Source: Sulfitobacter sp. OXR-159 (lineage in GTDB: Bacteria; Pseudomonadota; Alphaproteobacteria; Rhodobacterales; Rhodobacteraceae). From it: a stretch of 64,000 nt of DNA. Made by a program: the position numbers and the translations under genes. Positions 44,991 to 53,966 of the stretch are shown piece after piece; positions within the stretch are counted from its first letter, which is position 1; the number at the start of each line of letters is the position of its first letter. The notes beneath the pieces are model-generated. The model made no database searches and was not told the origin of the DNA. It saw nothing but the letters and a program-made list of their open reading frames with translations. The DNA lies in NCBI RefSeq assembly GCF_034377145.1, contig NZ_CP139711.1, forward strand, positions 62,001-126,000. Reading direction: 5' to 3'.

Positions 44991-45311
44991 ATGGCTGATT
45001 GCGATCTCGAGCCACTGTCGCTCGGCGAGCTGAAGAAAATGCAGAAGGACGTCGCCAAGGCGATTGCCACATTCGAGGATCGGCAGAAGGCGGAAGCCCG
45101 CGCCAAGGTAGAAGCTGTCGCCCGGGATCTGGGCTATTCACTGGCCGAACTCGTCGGGACAGATAGCAAGACCAAGCGCGCTCCAGTCGCACCAAAATAC
45201 CAGCACCCTGAGAACCCGGCCGTCACCTGGTCTGGTCGCGGGCGTAAACCGCAGTGGTTCGTAGACGCGCTGGCTGCTGGCACAACGGCTGGTGATCTGG
45301 AAATTCGCTGA
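44991..45311 (+). CDS. H-NS family nucleoid protein
   Basis: 106 residues from the ATG at 44991. An N-terminal coiled coil (LSLGELKKMQKDVAKAIATFEDRQKAEARAKVEAVARDLG) and the C-terminal DNA-binding motif TWSGRGRKPQWFVDAL are diagnostic. Such plasmid-borne proteins silence AT-rich acquired genes and reduce the fitness cost of the plasmid. It faces away from the ssb gene. Confidence 0.93.
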   Translation: MADCDLEPLSLGELKKMQKDVAKAIATFEDRQKAEARAKVEAVARDLGYSLAELVGTDSKTKRAPVAPKYQHPENPAVTWSGRGRKPQWFVDALAAGTTAGDLEIR

Positions 45312-45526
45312 AAGATTACCAACCCTGTGGCTAAAGAGTCCGAGGCGGATCGGTGCCCGACCCAGTCATTCGGGCCTGGCGCCGCGTATGATAGGTGCGG
45401 CTTCACTTTGGCCGCCAATGTCGTGCCGCGGCCCACATCGAAAAACCTTCAGAGTTGCCGATATTTGCTGCAAACCGTCTCAATGCCGGCTCATAAAAAT
45501 ATCCAACACTTGTTTCGCTGAGTCAC

Positions 45527-48500
45527 CTAATTGGAACAATAGAACTTCAGCCGCGTGTTTGCTCTGGCACAGGCCGTCTGCATGGCATCCCAATGAATCA
45601 GGAACTGCCGCAGGCGGTTCGGCCAACGCTCTTGGTTCAGGCCCTCCACAAGCGCTTGCCTGCGCGCCATCTTCGCTCCGACAATCCAGATTTCACGATC
45701 AAAGGACGGATTTCGACACGACGCGTGGAGCAGATCGTTGAGTTGAGCAGATGTGAGACCGTTAGGATTCCGAAAGATGCGGCTACGACCATGTAGCCTG
45801 ACTTGATTAGCCTGTACGTCGGTTTCCCATCGATCGGGCGTCCAGACCGTGGATGGCTGTCCGCGCGAGATAAACCCGAGGCTTGCGAGTGCTTGCCGAC
45901 CGACATCCTGTAGTCCGCCGACATGATATCCGGTGCCGCCCCGCCCCACATCGCCGACCTTTGCGTGAACAAACACGATCTTCCTGTTATCAGGATCAAA
46001 ACCTATGAAGTCCGCGGCTTCACGGCTATCGTCATCACACAACCAGACCGGTATGGCTTCAATTTCGGCGGTAAGTTTGTCATCCGCGATCCCGTTGGCA
46101 GCGCGCTGGCCTTCGCATGTTACCGAAAAAAGCCCGAAAATGGATTGCCTGTACCAATGTGCACGATTTGCGGCGTATTGATCGTCGCCCTTCTCGGTCA
46201 GGACATCATCGAGCGTGGGCGATGCGTGGATATATTCGAGAACCGGTTTGACGCCACCGTCCTGAACCCACTGCATCTTCGGTTCGTAGAAATTGCCCTC
46301 CGAATACACGACGCTGTCACGCTGTGTGAGAATTCGGAAGGCCTGCCCTTTGTTAAGCCGCTGTATGAGCGTCAAGGCCTGACGCCTATCCTCTCCTTCC
46401 TGCGCTGGAGCAAGCTCATCCAGCCTTGGGCTGGTAACCCTGTATTTGCGGGTTTCCGAAACGAACTCGACGCTACACGGCACATCCTCGTCGCCGATCT
46501 GGATCGTGAATCCGCCTGTTGCGCCATCCACCTCGGCACATAGATCAAAGTAATCGATGTCCTCAAGGAGAACCCAGGCCGCACCACCGGCCTCGTCGTC
46601 GCGCATGTCGTCAAGCGATGGGTCAAGCAGGATCGAAACCGGCTGGGCTTCTTGGTCATCGATATCTTCGACCAAGGCAGCATATCGATTAAAGACATGG
46701 CTTCGTTCCCGATCGGCATCCGCCAGCTCGGCGGCAATTTCTGTAGTCCATGTAACATAGTCTGCAACCGAAACATGGCGCTCCGAAGCATCGCGCAGGC
46801 GCGAGCGATTAAAGCCAACATACCGGGCGGTCCCGTTTACAAAACCGGCGGCAGTTGCAGGAACGAGCGAAGGATCAAGCAAATCGGTAAAAGCATCTGC
46901 AAAAGAACGAGTCCGCAGAGCCATTGCCCGGATCGCATGTTGGGACATGTCGAGAGAGGAGAAGGACATGCGGGAAAGTCGGGACGGATTGTCGTCACTC
47001 TCGGGGAAGGCCTTTTCCATGACCGACCTGCCCGCTCGTTTGAGGCTTAGGCCGTCCATATCCACCACAAGGCCTTCTGTATCGTGCATGAAAACGAGTT
47101 CACCCTGTTGGACAGCAAGGAAAACCCCAAGCTTCCATTCAGAAAAGAACCGGTCGATCAGGTACGGCGAGTTTCGCCACGCATAGTAGGAAAAACCGAT
47201 CGAACCATTCGGCATGCCTTCAATCGGCGTAATCTTAAACCGGTCCTTGTCCATGATTGCTTCTTCGATCACCGTGGCGAACACACGGATGTCGGGAAGC
47301 GGTGCGGCAGTTCTCAGAACAGCGGCGGTTCGGGGAAGCTGGATGTCGCCTGCGGCGAGTGGCTGTTCGAACTCGAAGCGCCCCCGAAATTCACCGCCAA
47401 TATATTGATACTCGGCCATGTATTCGAGCAGGCGGTCCGGAAGCGTAACCTCGTTCGTGACGATATGCGCGGTGTTCCGCGCCGCATAATCCTCGTAGCC
47501 TTGGTATCTCTCCCAAGTAGTCCGAATACGCTCGGCATTGGCAGGAGTGGAAAGAATCCAACCTGCCTGGGGTATACCATCCTCACCCCGCGAATATCTG
47601 GTCGCACGTCCAATCTGCTGCACGAGTTGTCGTGCATTGCCCATGAGATCGAAGATGGCGACGGCAACGAATGACGGATCGTCAATCCCCTCCATGAGCT
47701 TGTTCTGGTGAATCCAGAACTTCGCGTCAGGGCGGGACCGAAGAGCGGACGCGACGCTGGTGAACATGTCCCGGTTCTGCTGCGTCTTCTTCGCGCGGTC
47801 ATGGATCACGACAGCTTGCGTTTCGAAGACGCGGTTAATCTCGGTCTGTAAGAGCGTGAGGGTCTCAAGGTCATCACCGCGCACCATGACTTTTGGCGTT
47901 ACGCCGTTCAAAAACCAGCGTTCGGCCTCCCGCAGGCGCTCGAGCAATTCCTTCTGCAGAATGCCGACAAACTGTGGGATTGCAGCTTCCCGCACAACTG
48001 GTCCGACGTCGCCTTCTGGCACGATGATATCGGCGGGACGGATAATACGCCCGTCAACTGCCTGCCTGTAAGGGAAGTTGAAGAGATAACGTCCGCGCAC
48101 ACGAAACGACTTGTAGTCGTTCCTGTAAGGCGTTGCGCTCAATAGAAGAGTCGGCAGATTGAATTCTCGAACGCCGCGTGACCACGAGATAGCAGGCTCG
48201 TAATGACCTTCATCGACGATCACGAGATCAAACTCGTCCCGGATATGCGCTAAAAGAGCTGCTGCAACTGCCGAACCGCCATCATCAGGATCTTGTGCCG
48301 TCTTGCGGATGTCGCCGAGCGCCTGATGCGTGCCGACGAGAATGGCGCGATCAGTGGCCTGATCGCCCAGATGCTGCACCACCATGCCGACATTCTTGGG
48401 CAAGAATTGTTCGACATACACGTTGTCAAGCGTGGTGCCGAACACGTCGGCCTCCGCGGTGAAGAGCGCCGAGCCGTTTGCCTCATACCCAAGGTGAGAC

Positions 48501-48877
48501 CAGAAACGGTAACGGATGTCCGCCAGGAGTTGCTCAGTCAGCGCAGTGCGTGGCGTCAATACGAGAACACGGCGGACCTCCGGCAGACACCGCGCAAGGA
48601 TCGCAATGATGCCAGACTTGCCTGTGCCGGTGGGTAGCTTTAGGAGCGCAGCTTCTGTGTGCTCGGGCCGCTCCGGTATCTGCTTGTCCCCGTGCAGATA
48701 GGCAACGACCGTGGCGATAGCTGCTTGCTGGTGCCCCCAGAGGTGTGGCGCATCGTCGACACCCTCCCAGAAGTTGTAGCTTCGAAGGTGCCGGAGGGTC
48801 CGCGAATAGGCTCTGTTATCGATTCCCTGTCCCGTAATCGACGTCCGCTCATCCGAAATTAGTTCTTTTAGATTCAC
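45527..48877 (-). CDS. Large SF2 helicase with possible C-terminal nuclease region
   Basis: 1116 residues from the GTG at 48875-48877. Helicase motifs: Walker A KLPTGTGKSG (about 80-89), DEGH box (LVIVDEGHYEP), LLSATPYRNDY and motif VI QLVQQIGRATRYSRG. After about residue 600 no helicase motif remains. Near residues 975-1010, AADFIGFDPDNRKIVFVHAKVG followed by GGLQDVGRQALASLGF resembles a PD-(D/E)xK nuclease, though with HAK instead of ExK. It stands alone without R-M partners. A defence or DNA-processing role is plausible but not proved; no named family assigned. Confidence 0.8.
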   Translation of the reverse strand: MNLKELISDERTSITGQGIDNRAYSRTLRHLRSYNFWEGVDDAPHLWGHQQAAIATVVAYLHGDKQIPERPEHTEAALLKLPTGTGKSGIIAILARCLPEVRRVLVLTPRTALTEQLLADIRYRFWSHLGYEANGSALFTAEADVFGTTLDNVYVEQFLPKNVGMVVQHLGDQATDRAILVGTHQALGDIRKTAQDPDDGGSAVAAALLAHIRDEFDLVIVDEGHYEPAISWSRGVREFNLPTLLLSATPYRNDYKSFRVRGRYLFNFPYRQAVDGRIIRPADIIVPEGDVGPVVREAAIPQFVGILQKELLERLREAERWFLNGVTPKVMVRGDDLETLTLLQTEINRVFETQAVVIHDRAKKTQQNRDMFTSVASALRSRPDAKFWIHQNKLMEGIDDPSFVAVAIFDLMGNARQLVQQIGRATRYSRGEDGIPQAGWILSTPANAERIRTTWERYQGYEDYAARNTAHIVTNEVTLPDRLLEYMAEYQYIGGEFRGRFEFEQPLAAGDIQLPRTAAVLRTAAPLPDIRVFATVIEEAIMDKDRFKITPIEGMPNGSIGFSYYAWRNSPYLIDRFFSEWKLGVFLAVQQGELVFMHDTEGLVVDMDGLSLKRAGRSVMEKAFPESDDNPSRLSRMSFSSLDMSQHAIRAMALRTRSFADAFTDLLDPSLVPATAAGFVNGTARYVGFNRSRLRDASERHVSVADYVTWTTEIAAELADADRERSHVFNRYAALVEDIDDQEAQPVSILLDPSLDDMRDDEAGGAAWVLLEDIDYFDLCAEVDGATGGFTIQIGDEDVPCSVEFVSETRKYRVTSPRLDELAPAQEGEDRRQALTLIQRLNKGQAFRILTQRDSVVYSEGNFYEPKMQWVQDGGVKPVLEYIHASPTLDDVLTEKGDDQYAANRAHWYRQSIFGLFSVTCEGQRAANGIADDKLTAEIEAIPVWLCDDDSREAADFIGFDPDNRKIVFVHAKVGDVGRGGTGYHVGGLQDVGRQALASLGFISRGQPSTVWTPDRWETDVQANQVRLHGRSRIFRNPNGLTSAQLNDLLHASCRNPSFDREIWIVGAKMARRQALVEGLNQERWPNRLRQFLIHWDAMQTACARANTRLKFYCSN

Positions 48878-49273
48878 TTTTTGTTTTCCTTGGCCGGATG
48901 GCAGTACGTCGATCGGCTTGCATACTTCGCCTTATAGTTGAAGCGTAACCACTTATTTTTTTGGCGGAAAGAGCTCTTACGAATATTCTAAGTCATTCAA
49001 CTATCAAAGCATATGACATTGCAAAGGCCGCTTCGAACGCTGCATGCAGCACCGAAAGATAGAATTAATGTTCGGTCCGGCCCGGACATGTCGATATTCT
49101 TGGCGTTGTGGCAGTCGCGTTGCAACTGGCACCTCTACAGCTTCAGGCCATCTGGCGCTGCGCCATCGGCGGTCCACTGTTCCGAATATTTCACCGGCAC
49201 CGTGCGAGAGCGCAACGACGCAGCAGAAGACGCTTCTGCGCCTCCGCGTGAGCCTGCCGGGGTAACCGTGGGC
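48878..49273. other. Non-coding gap upstream of the large helicase
   Basis: No gene seen. The 150 bases next to the helicase start are AT-rich compared with the plasmid average and probably contain its promoter. Confidence 0.5.
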
Positions 49274-49438
49274 CTAAGCCCACGGATCGACCTCAGCGAT
49301 CACCTGAACCTCGTCGCCGTCGATTTCATCGGCGGGGACGGCGCCGAAGGTTCCATCCCCTGCCTGGAAGACGACGATCGAGACCATGAGCGTGGCGGCG
49401 AGGGAGGCTGCGAAGGCGTGTGCATCTTTGCGGGACAT
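49274..49438 (-). CDS. Small exported or membrane peptide (54 aa)
   Basis: 54 residues from the ATG at 49436-49438. A hydrophobic segment (FAASLAATLMVSIVVFQAG, about 9-27) could be a signal or membrane anchor, followed by an acidic tail. A well-placed AGGAG precedes the start. A GCGGGGG-atggt-CCCCCGC hairpin lies in the leader. No family recognised. Confidence 0.55.
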   Translation of the reverse strand: MSRKDAHAFAASLAATLMVSIVVFQAGDGTFGAVPADEIDGDEVQVIAEVDPWA

Positions 49439-49825
49439 CTGTTTGGCTCCTGTCTTGGAGGCGGGGGACCATCCCCCGCGCGACAGGACTCCGCAGGCCC
49501 GAAGACTGGCTGACATCACCGGGTGCGTTCGGCTCGTCCGAATCCGCCCGGCGGCACGGGCTTGCCCGTAGTCCGACCCCTCGCGGGTTGATCTCGAAGA
49601 CAGAATTCGGGGCAAGGAAGGGAGTGGCGAGCGGGGAATGGTGCCCCAACGTCAGGAGCCGGTTGTCCCGCCGATGCTTCGAACGCCGCCGTCCTCCCGG
49701 GCAGGCTCTTGGTTGAAGACGTCCTTCCTTGGGGATGGTTCCTTTGGCGCCCCGCGAACTCAAAGGACAAGGTTGTGATGGATGAGAGGCCCGCGCTTGG
49801 GCGGGCCCCTCGGTTTCAGTTGGGC
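49439..49825. other. Non-coding gap
   Basis: No gene seen. It holds the leader hairpin of the 54-residue gene (49462-49480) and a GGCCCGC-gcttgg-GCGGGCC stem (49788-49807) that may terminate the gene at 49826-50299. Confidence 0.5.
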
Positions 49826-50299
49826 TCAGGCGGCCAGGTCCGCGCCCCCTGCCCTTTCGCCCTGTTCATCGCCGACGATTTCAAGCCGCGCGTTGCGGTA
49901 TCCTTCCTTGGCGATCCAAAGCTCGGCCGCAGTGACGGACTCCGCCAGATGCAGCAGCTCCGTGTTGCCGCCGAAGTCGAGAAGCACGCGCACCTGCCCG
50001 GGCTTCGGTTCTTCGGCCACCTCGAAGACGAGGGCGCTGTCAGCAGAATGGCTACGCATGATGGTGACGAGGATCACCCCGTCCGAGGAGAAGTTGCCCT
50101 CATGCAGCGTGAACGACGCGGGAGCTGTCCAGGTCGGGTAAGGCCGGGGTGGTTCCTTTTTCACAAGGCGGCCGACACCGTTCGAACGCTCCCAGGCCGC
50201 CAGCTTCTTGGTGAAGCGTGCCGGTGGCTTGGGGCTGCCGTCGGTGTAGCGAATGAGAGCCCCGAGGGGGGCTGTGTCGATGATGGTTGTTGCAGACAT
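49826..50299 (-). CDS. Plasmid protein of unknown function
   Basis: 157 residues. A basic N-terminal part (PKPPARFTKKLAAWERSNGVGRLVKK) precedes a beta-rich region with FSSDGVILVTIMRSHSADSALVF and an acidic C-terminus. No family is recognised with confidence. It lies 100 bases downstream of the ParB-like gene in the same direction. Confidence 0.65.
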   Translation of the reverse strand: MSATTIIDTAPLGALIRYTDGSPKPPARFTKKLAAWERSNGVGRLVKKEPPRPYPTWTAPASFTLHEGNFSSDGVILVTIMRSHSADSALVFEVAEEPKPGQVRVLLDFGGNTELLHLAESVTAAELWIAKEGYRNARLEIVGDEQGERAGGADLAA

Positions 50300-50365
50300 G
50301 ATTCCTCATTCCGAATGCGAGTAATCGCACTCATCTTATTGATATTGTTATGTTATAGGGTGATT

Positions 50366-50386
50366 GGGGGCGGAATGCCCGCCCCC
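50366..50386 (-). terminator. Terminator-like hairpin after the ParB-like gene
   Basis: GGGGGCGG and CCGCCCCC form a perfect 8-bp stem with a 5-base loop, 14 bases past the stop at 50400. On the minus strand AATCACCC follows; there is no T-run. Confidence 0.5.
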
Positions 50387-50399
50387 CTGCTGGAACACG

Positions 50400-52583
50400 T
50401 TACTCTGCGGCCAGCATCGACGCGCCTTCAGCAGGCAGGTCATCCGTCAGGAATGCAGGAAGGTCAGCCTCACTGACGCTGTCGGCCACTTCGGCATCGA
50501 CATCCGCCCCCTGCCCTTCGGCATGGCCCTCACCGTCCAGCGCCACGAGATCGTTCCGGCGCAGGACCTCGGGCAACCAGCCGCTGCCCTTCAGCAAGCG
50601 CTCGGCCTCACTGGCCATCTCGCCTTTCTTCAGGTGATCGAGGAGTTGGGCAGTCCCCTCCCCTTTCGCCTCGCGCACGGCCTCGAGGATGCGGGCCTTG
50701 GGCACGCGGTTGAGATAGGTGTCCACCGTCGGCTCCCATCCCGCCTCCACCATATCGAGACCTGTCGCGCGCGCCACGAGATCGGCATGCGCCATACGAC
50801 GGGTCAGTCCGCCTGCGGAGATGCCTGCCCCGTATGGGTTCACCTTCTCATGCAGCGCATTGACGCCGAAGCTGAGGCAATGCGCCAGCAAGGCCAGCCG
50901 ACTGCCCTGGTCGAGGACCGTCAGATAGTCCCAGAGTGCTGCATCATCGCCAAGCGGCAGATCGGCTTCCCATTCCGCGTGACGCTCGTCGACCAGCTTT
51001 GCCACCACGCTGTCCTTCAGATCGGGCGCCTGCGCCGACATATAGACCTGACGCACGGATGCCTCGAGACAGCTGCCCGAAGCAGAGGAGGTGCGGAAGG
51101 TGTCCGTCACCAGCTTCAGCAGCAGCAGCGTCAGCGCGACATCCGGCGAGCGCCCGATCGCTTCACGCAGCGCCAGCGTCCGGTGGGCCGTCAACTCCAT
51201 GACCAACCGCTCGGGCAGTGGCTTCAATGCCCCGTCGTCCTCATCCTCCGGCAAGTCTGCTCCGATCAGCTGGCCACCCGACGTGATGACGGTTCCGCCA
51301 TGAACGGCACTGCCATGGCCATCGGTGAGATCACGATCAGCCCCCTGCCCCGCCAGCGCAGGATCAGCACCATCCTGGACCGCGGTCTCGTCAACGGGCT
51401 CATCCTGTGGACGCACATAGCCGCGATAGACTGCCAGAGCGCCGTAGCGGTCGAGCGTGACGAACGCCCCTGCCCGCCCGATCTCCTCCGCGTCGAAGAT
51501 CAACGGCCGGGTCTCGATCTTTTCCATCTCCGTTTCCAACACGCCAAGCCGCGCGTCGATCTCTTCAGGGATATCATCCCGACCTGCGTATTCTTCTTCC
51601 AGCGCCCGGTACTCGGCGAGAAGCTTGGCATGGGCCGCGCCTTCGTCATCCGTCATCGGTGCCGGATCGCCGGACAGGGACCGCAGGCCGTGGCTGTAGC
51701 CGTAGGGCAGGTCGAGTGCGACCTCGATCCACTTCCAGCCCTCAACTGCAACCGTCTCTGCCTCGGCCTGGAGTTTTTCCGTCACCAGCCGATCAAGCAG
51801 GGCAGGGTCTTCGAGCCAACCTCCATCATCGCCTTGGAACAGGTCATGCAGCATCCTGCCGCCCGCCGCTTCGTAGGCATCAACACCCACAAAGACCGCA
51901 CGCCGGTCGGACGCCCGAACCGAGGTCTCGGTCAGCATGCGCCGGATTTGGAATGGCTCCTTGTTCCAGGATGAATGGATCACATCCCAGACCTGAACCT
52001 GACGCGCGTGATCGGGGTTCACGGTGAAGGCCATAAGCTGCTCCAGCGTCATGCCATCCTCGGCGTAGATCTCAAGCAGGGTAGGGGCGACGGAAGCGAG
52101 TTTCAGGCGCTGCTTCACGATCTGCGGCGTCACGAAGAAGGCGGCAGCAATCTCTGCGTCGCTCTGACCCTTGTCCCGCAGCGCCACAAACGCGCGGAAC
52201 TGATCGAGCGGGTGCAGGGCGACGCGCTGCATGTTTTCTGCAAGGGAATCGTCCTCGGCCAGGATGTCGGACGCAGCATCGCGCACGATGCAAGGAATGG
52301 GCGTCGTCTTCGCCAACCGCTTTTGCTTCACCAGCAAGGACAATGCCTGGAACCGGCGGCCCCCGGCCGGTATCTCGAACTTGCCGGTCTCGGTACCATC
52401 GTTAGCCAAGACGGGCCGCACGCTCAGGCTCTGCAAGAGGCCGCGGCGGCCAATGTCTTCGGCCAGTTCCTCGACGGACACGCCAGCCTTGATGCGCCGC
52501 ACATTGGACTGGCTCAGCACCAGCTTGTCGAAAGGGATATCCCGTGAAGGGGACAGGGTGATTTTCTGGACAGCTTTCGTCAT
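50400..52583 (-). CDS. Large ParB/Srx-domain protein
   Basis: 727 residues from the ATG at 52581-52583. The ParB-like N-terminal domain is clear: IPFDKLVLSQSNVRRIKAGVSVEELAEDIGRRGLLQSLSVRP, the GGRRFQAL box and AENMQRVALHPLDQFRAF, followed by the HTH (IAAAFFVTPQIVKQRLKLA). The remaining 500 residues are a long, acidic, unique region. It is not the RepB partner of the replicon; proteins of this type accompany plasmid accessory genes and resemble KorB/Noc-like or ParB-nuclease proteins. A shared leader precedes it. Role inferred as DNA regulator or nuclease during establishment. Confidence 0.88.
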   Translation of the reverse strand: MTKAVQKITLSPSRDIPFDKLVLSQSNVRRIKAGVSVEELAEDIGRRGLLQSLSVRPVLANDGTETGKFEIPAGGRRFQALSLLVKQKRLAKTTPIPCIVRDAASDILAEDDSLAENMQRVALHPLDQFRAFVALRDKGQSDAEIAAAFFVTPQIVKQRLKLASVAPTLLEIYAEDGMTLEQLMAFTVNPDHARQVQVWDVIHSSWNKEPFQIRRMLTETSVRASDRRAVFVGVDAYEAAGGRMLHDLFQGDDGGWLEDPALLDRLVTEKLQAEAETVAVEGWKWIEVALDLPYGYSHGLRSLSGDPAPMTDDEGAAHAKLLAEYRALEEEYAGRDDIPEEIDARLGVLETEMEKIETRPLIFDAEEIGRAGAFVTLDRYGALAVYRGYVRPQDEPVDETAVQDGADPALAGQGADRDLTDGHGSAVHGGTVITSGGQLIGADLPEDEDDGALKPLPERLVMELTAHRTLALREAIGRSPDVALTLLLLKLVTDTFRTSSASGSCLEASVRQVYMSAQAPDLKDSVVAKLVDERHAEWEADLPLGDDAALWDYLTVLDQGSRLALLAHCLSFGVNALHEKVNPYGAGISAGGLTRRMAHADLVARATGLDMVEAGWEPTVDTYLNRVPKARILEAVREAKGEGTAQLLDHLKKGEMASEAERLLKGSGWLPEVLRRNDLVALDGEGHAEGQGADVDAEVADSVSEADLPAFLTDDLPAEGASMLAAE

Positions 52584-52601
52584 CAGATCTTCTCCACGAC
52601 G

Positions 52602-52674
52602 GGCGCCGGAAGCCACTCTCCCGATCTCACTTCCCGTCACCCTCAAACCAACACTCCTTTCCCTCTCGATGACC
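52602..52674 (-). promoter_or_regulatory. Shared untranslated leader, copy 3
   Basis: The first 21 bases (52602-52622) are identical to 35624-35644. The minus-strand block GAGAGGGAAAGGAGTG with GGTTTGAGG follows at 52641-52669. The ATG of the ParB-like gene lies 18 bases beyond. Confidence 0.6.
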
Positions 52675-52761
52675 TTATGGTTGGAACTATCCGGGAAAAT
52701 TTGCCGGAGGATCGAAGACTACGCTCAATTACAAACTGGTTGAGTGAGCGTGATAAGACCA

Positions 52762-53811
52762 TCACGTCCCTTGCCTCATCATAGCGTCGAGGTAGGCGTT
52801 GTTGTTTTTCACCTGTCCTGTGCTGGCTCTCAAAATTAATTCGTCGAGTGCAATAAGGAGCTGCCCTGGACCTCGTTCTCTAAGGTGTTTCATGATCCTG
52901 CATTGTTCTATTCTTAGCAATTTTCCGACATCGGCCAATATTTCGAGAACTGATTGATGATCTCTCGGTTCATGCGGGAAGAAGTCCGATACGTTCTTCA
53001 GGTCCGTCCAAGCCATAATTGTTGGATCTCGGCGTTCCTGGAAACCAGAGGTGCTGTGCGCATCTGCTCTATCTTTTTTTATATTCAATCTTGTGGGTTC
53101 TACGTGCCGGACATTTTGTCCGTCGTCGCCGGACATTTGGTCGGGCATTGTTTCCTGAGCGTCATGGTTTCCGGCCGGAAACTCTCTGATCGTCGCTCCG
53201 GCCAACTCTGCCAGCCTCTTGATAAGCTCTATGATTTCGTCGGCTTTGAGAGTTGCACGGCGTAGGATGTTTCGTACGTTCTGGAGAAATGAGACAGTCT
53301 CAACATCCTTTGCTTGGCGCAAAGCCTCGACACGAAGAGCCAGTGCCTCCGCCTTGAGTGACCGCAGCTTTTCCTGATCGCCCACAAGCTGTTCTGCGTG
53401 TTCGGTGAGCTCTCTTTCCCGATCATACATTGGCTGCAGATCGAAGCCAAAGGCATCTCTGATCAATCCACCGTAGCGAAGAGGGAACCGTTTGCGGGTT
53501 GCGCTATCCCTGCGCTGGATCAGCCCGGCATCCACGAGGTGTCCGATACAACGTCGAATCGTTCTCTCGTTCAGGCCGTTCGTTCTCTTAGACAATGATG
53601 CGTTTGAGGGAAAGACGATAGTCATTGGAGCTGTTTGTCCGGCCTTCTTCGGCATGAAGCTGATCAAGGCCTGCAGTGTTACTAGGTCATTTGGTGTCAG
53701 ACCGAGTTCTTTGCGAAGCGCTCGGATCGGCTCGATGACCCTGTACGGGTTCGTACCGGGTACAGAAGATCGTTCCGCCAAGGCGGGTGTGTGAGAAAAT
53801 ACCTGTCTCAT
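52762..53811 (-). CDS. repC: RepC replication initiator
   Basis: 349 residues from the ATG at 53809-53811; a GTG at 53842-53844 would add 11. NPYRVIEPIRALRKELGLTPNDLVTLQALISFMPKKAG and SNASLSKRTNGLNERTIRRCIGHLVDAGLIQRRDSATRKRFPLRYGG are the winged-helix blocks of RepC. The origin of repABC plasmids lies within repC; an AT-rich run is visible at 53056-53095. Expression should be limited by the counter-transcribed RNA in the repB-repC gap. Confidence 0.93.
   Translation of the reverse strand: MRQVFSHTPALAERSSVPGTNPYRVIEPIRALRKELGLTPNDLVTLQALISFMPKKAGQTAPMTIVFPSNASLSKRTNGLNERTIRRCIGHLVDAGLIQRRDSATRKRFPLRYGGLIRDAFGFDLQPMYDRERELTEHAEQLVGDQEKLRSLKAEALALRVEALRQAKDVETVSFLQNVRNILRRATLKADEIIELIKRLAELAGATIREFPAGNHDAQETMPDQMSGDDGQNVRHVEPTRLNIKKDRADAHSTSGFQERRDPTIMAWTDLKNVSDFFPHEPRDHQSVLEILADVGKLLRIEQCRIMKHLRERGPGQLLIALDELILRASTGQVKNNNAYLDAMMRQGT
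53040..53110. other. Candidate replication origin within repC
   Basis: An AT-rich stretch (CTATCTTTTTTTATATTCAA and neighbours) in the middle-to-end of repC, in contrast to its GC-rich surroundings. In known repABC plasmids oriV lies in the AT-rich part of repC, so this is the likely position; no DnaA box was found by eye. Confidence 0.5.
53168..53181. promoter_or_regulatory. 14-bp palindrome in repC, candidate parS
   Basis: TTTCCGGCCGGAAA, perfectly palindromic. Identical copies lie at 54331-54344 (repB) and 55726-55739 (repA). In repC it encodes part of the residues FPAGN. Confidence 0.6.
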
Positions 53812-53855
53812 GATGATGTCGGCTGAAAAAGCTTCCCCGTTCACCGCGAACGGTG

Positions 53856-53884
53856 TTGAAAACGATTCGGCTTCGGGGTATCAA
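53856..53884 (+). promoter_or_regulatory. Promoter of the repABC counter-transcribed RNA
   Basis: TTGAAA (53856-53861) and TATCAA (53879-53884) are separated by 17 bases on the plus strand, opposite to repABC and about 22 bases ahead of a strong terminator hairpin. Confidence 0.65.
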
Positions 53885-53890
53885 TCAGGT

Positions 53891-53941
53891 GTCTAAGCTA
53901 ATCGAGGCCCTTCGGAAGCACTGCTTTCGGGGGGTCTTTCC
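53891..53941 (+). ncRNA. Counter-transcribed RNA (ctRNA/inc RNA) of repABC
   Basis: A short RNA of about 50 bases should start near 53891 and end in a 13-bp hairpin (53907-53919 with 53923-53935, loop ACT, counting G-U pairs) followed by CTTTCCTTTT. It is antisense to the repB-repC leader. In repABC plasmids such RNAs repress repC translation and determine incompatibility. The start site is inferred from the promoter position. Confidence 0.75.
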
Positions 53942-53945
53942 TTTT
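53907..53945 (+). terminator. Intrinsic terminator of the ctRNA
   Basis: The stem GCCCTTCGGAAGC / GCTTTCGGGGGGT can pair along all 13 positions including G-U pairs, with a three-base loop and a T-rich tail. Confidence 0.75.
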
Positions 53946-53966
53946 CTGGCCTGTCCTCCTTTCTGC

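Noticed and set aside
50364..51974. 536-residue plus-strand open frame opposite the ParB-like gene
   Set aside because: No domain-like sequence; composition is that of a reverse-frame shadow, and the minus strand encodes a clear ParB domain.
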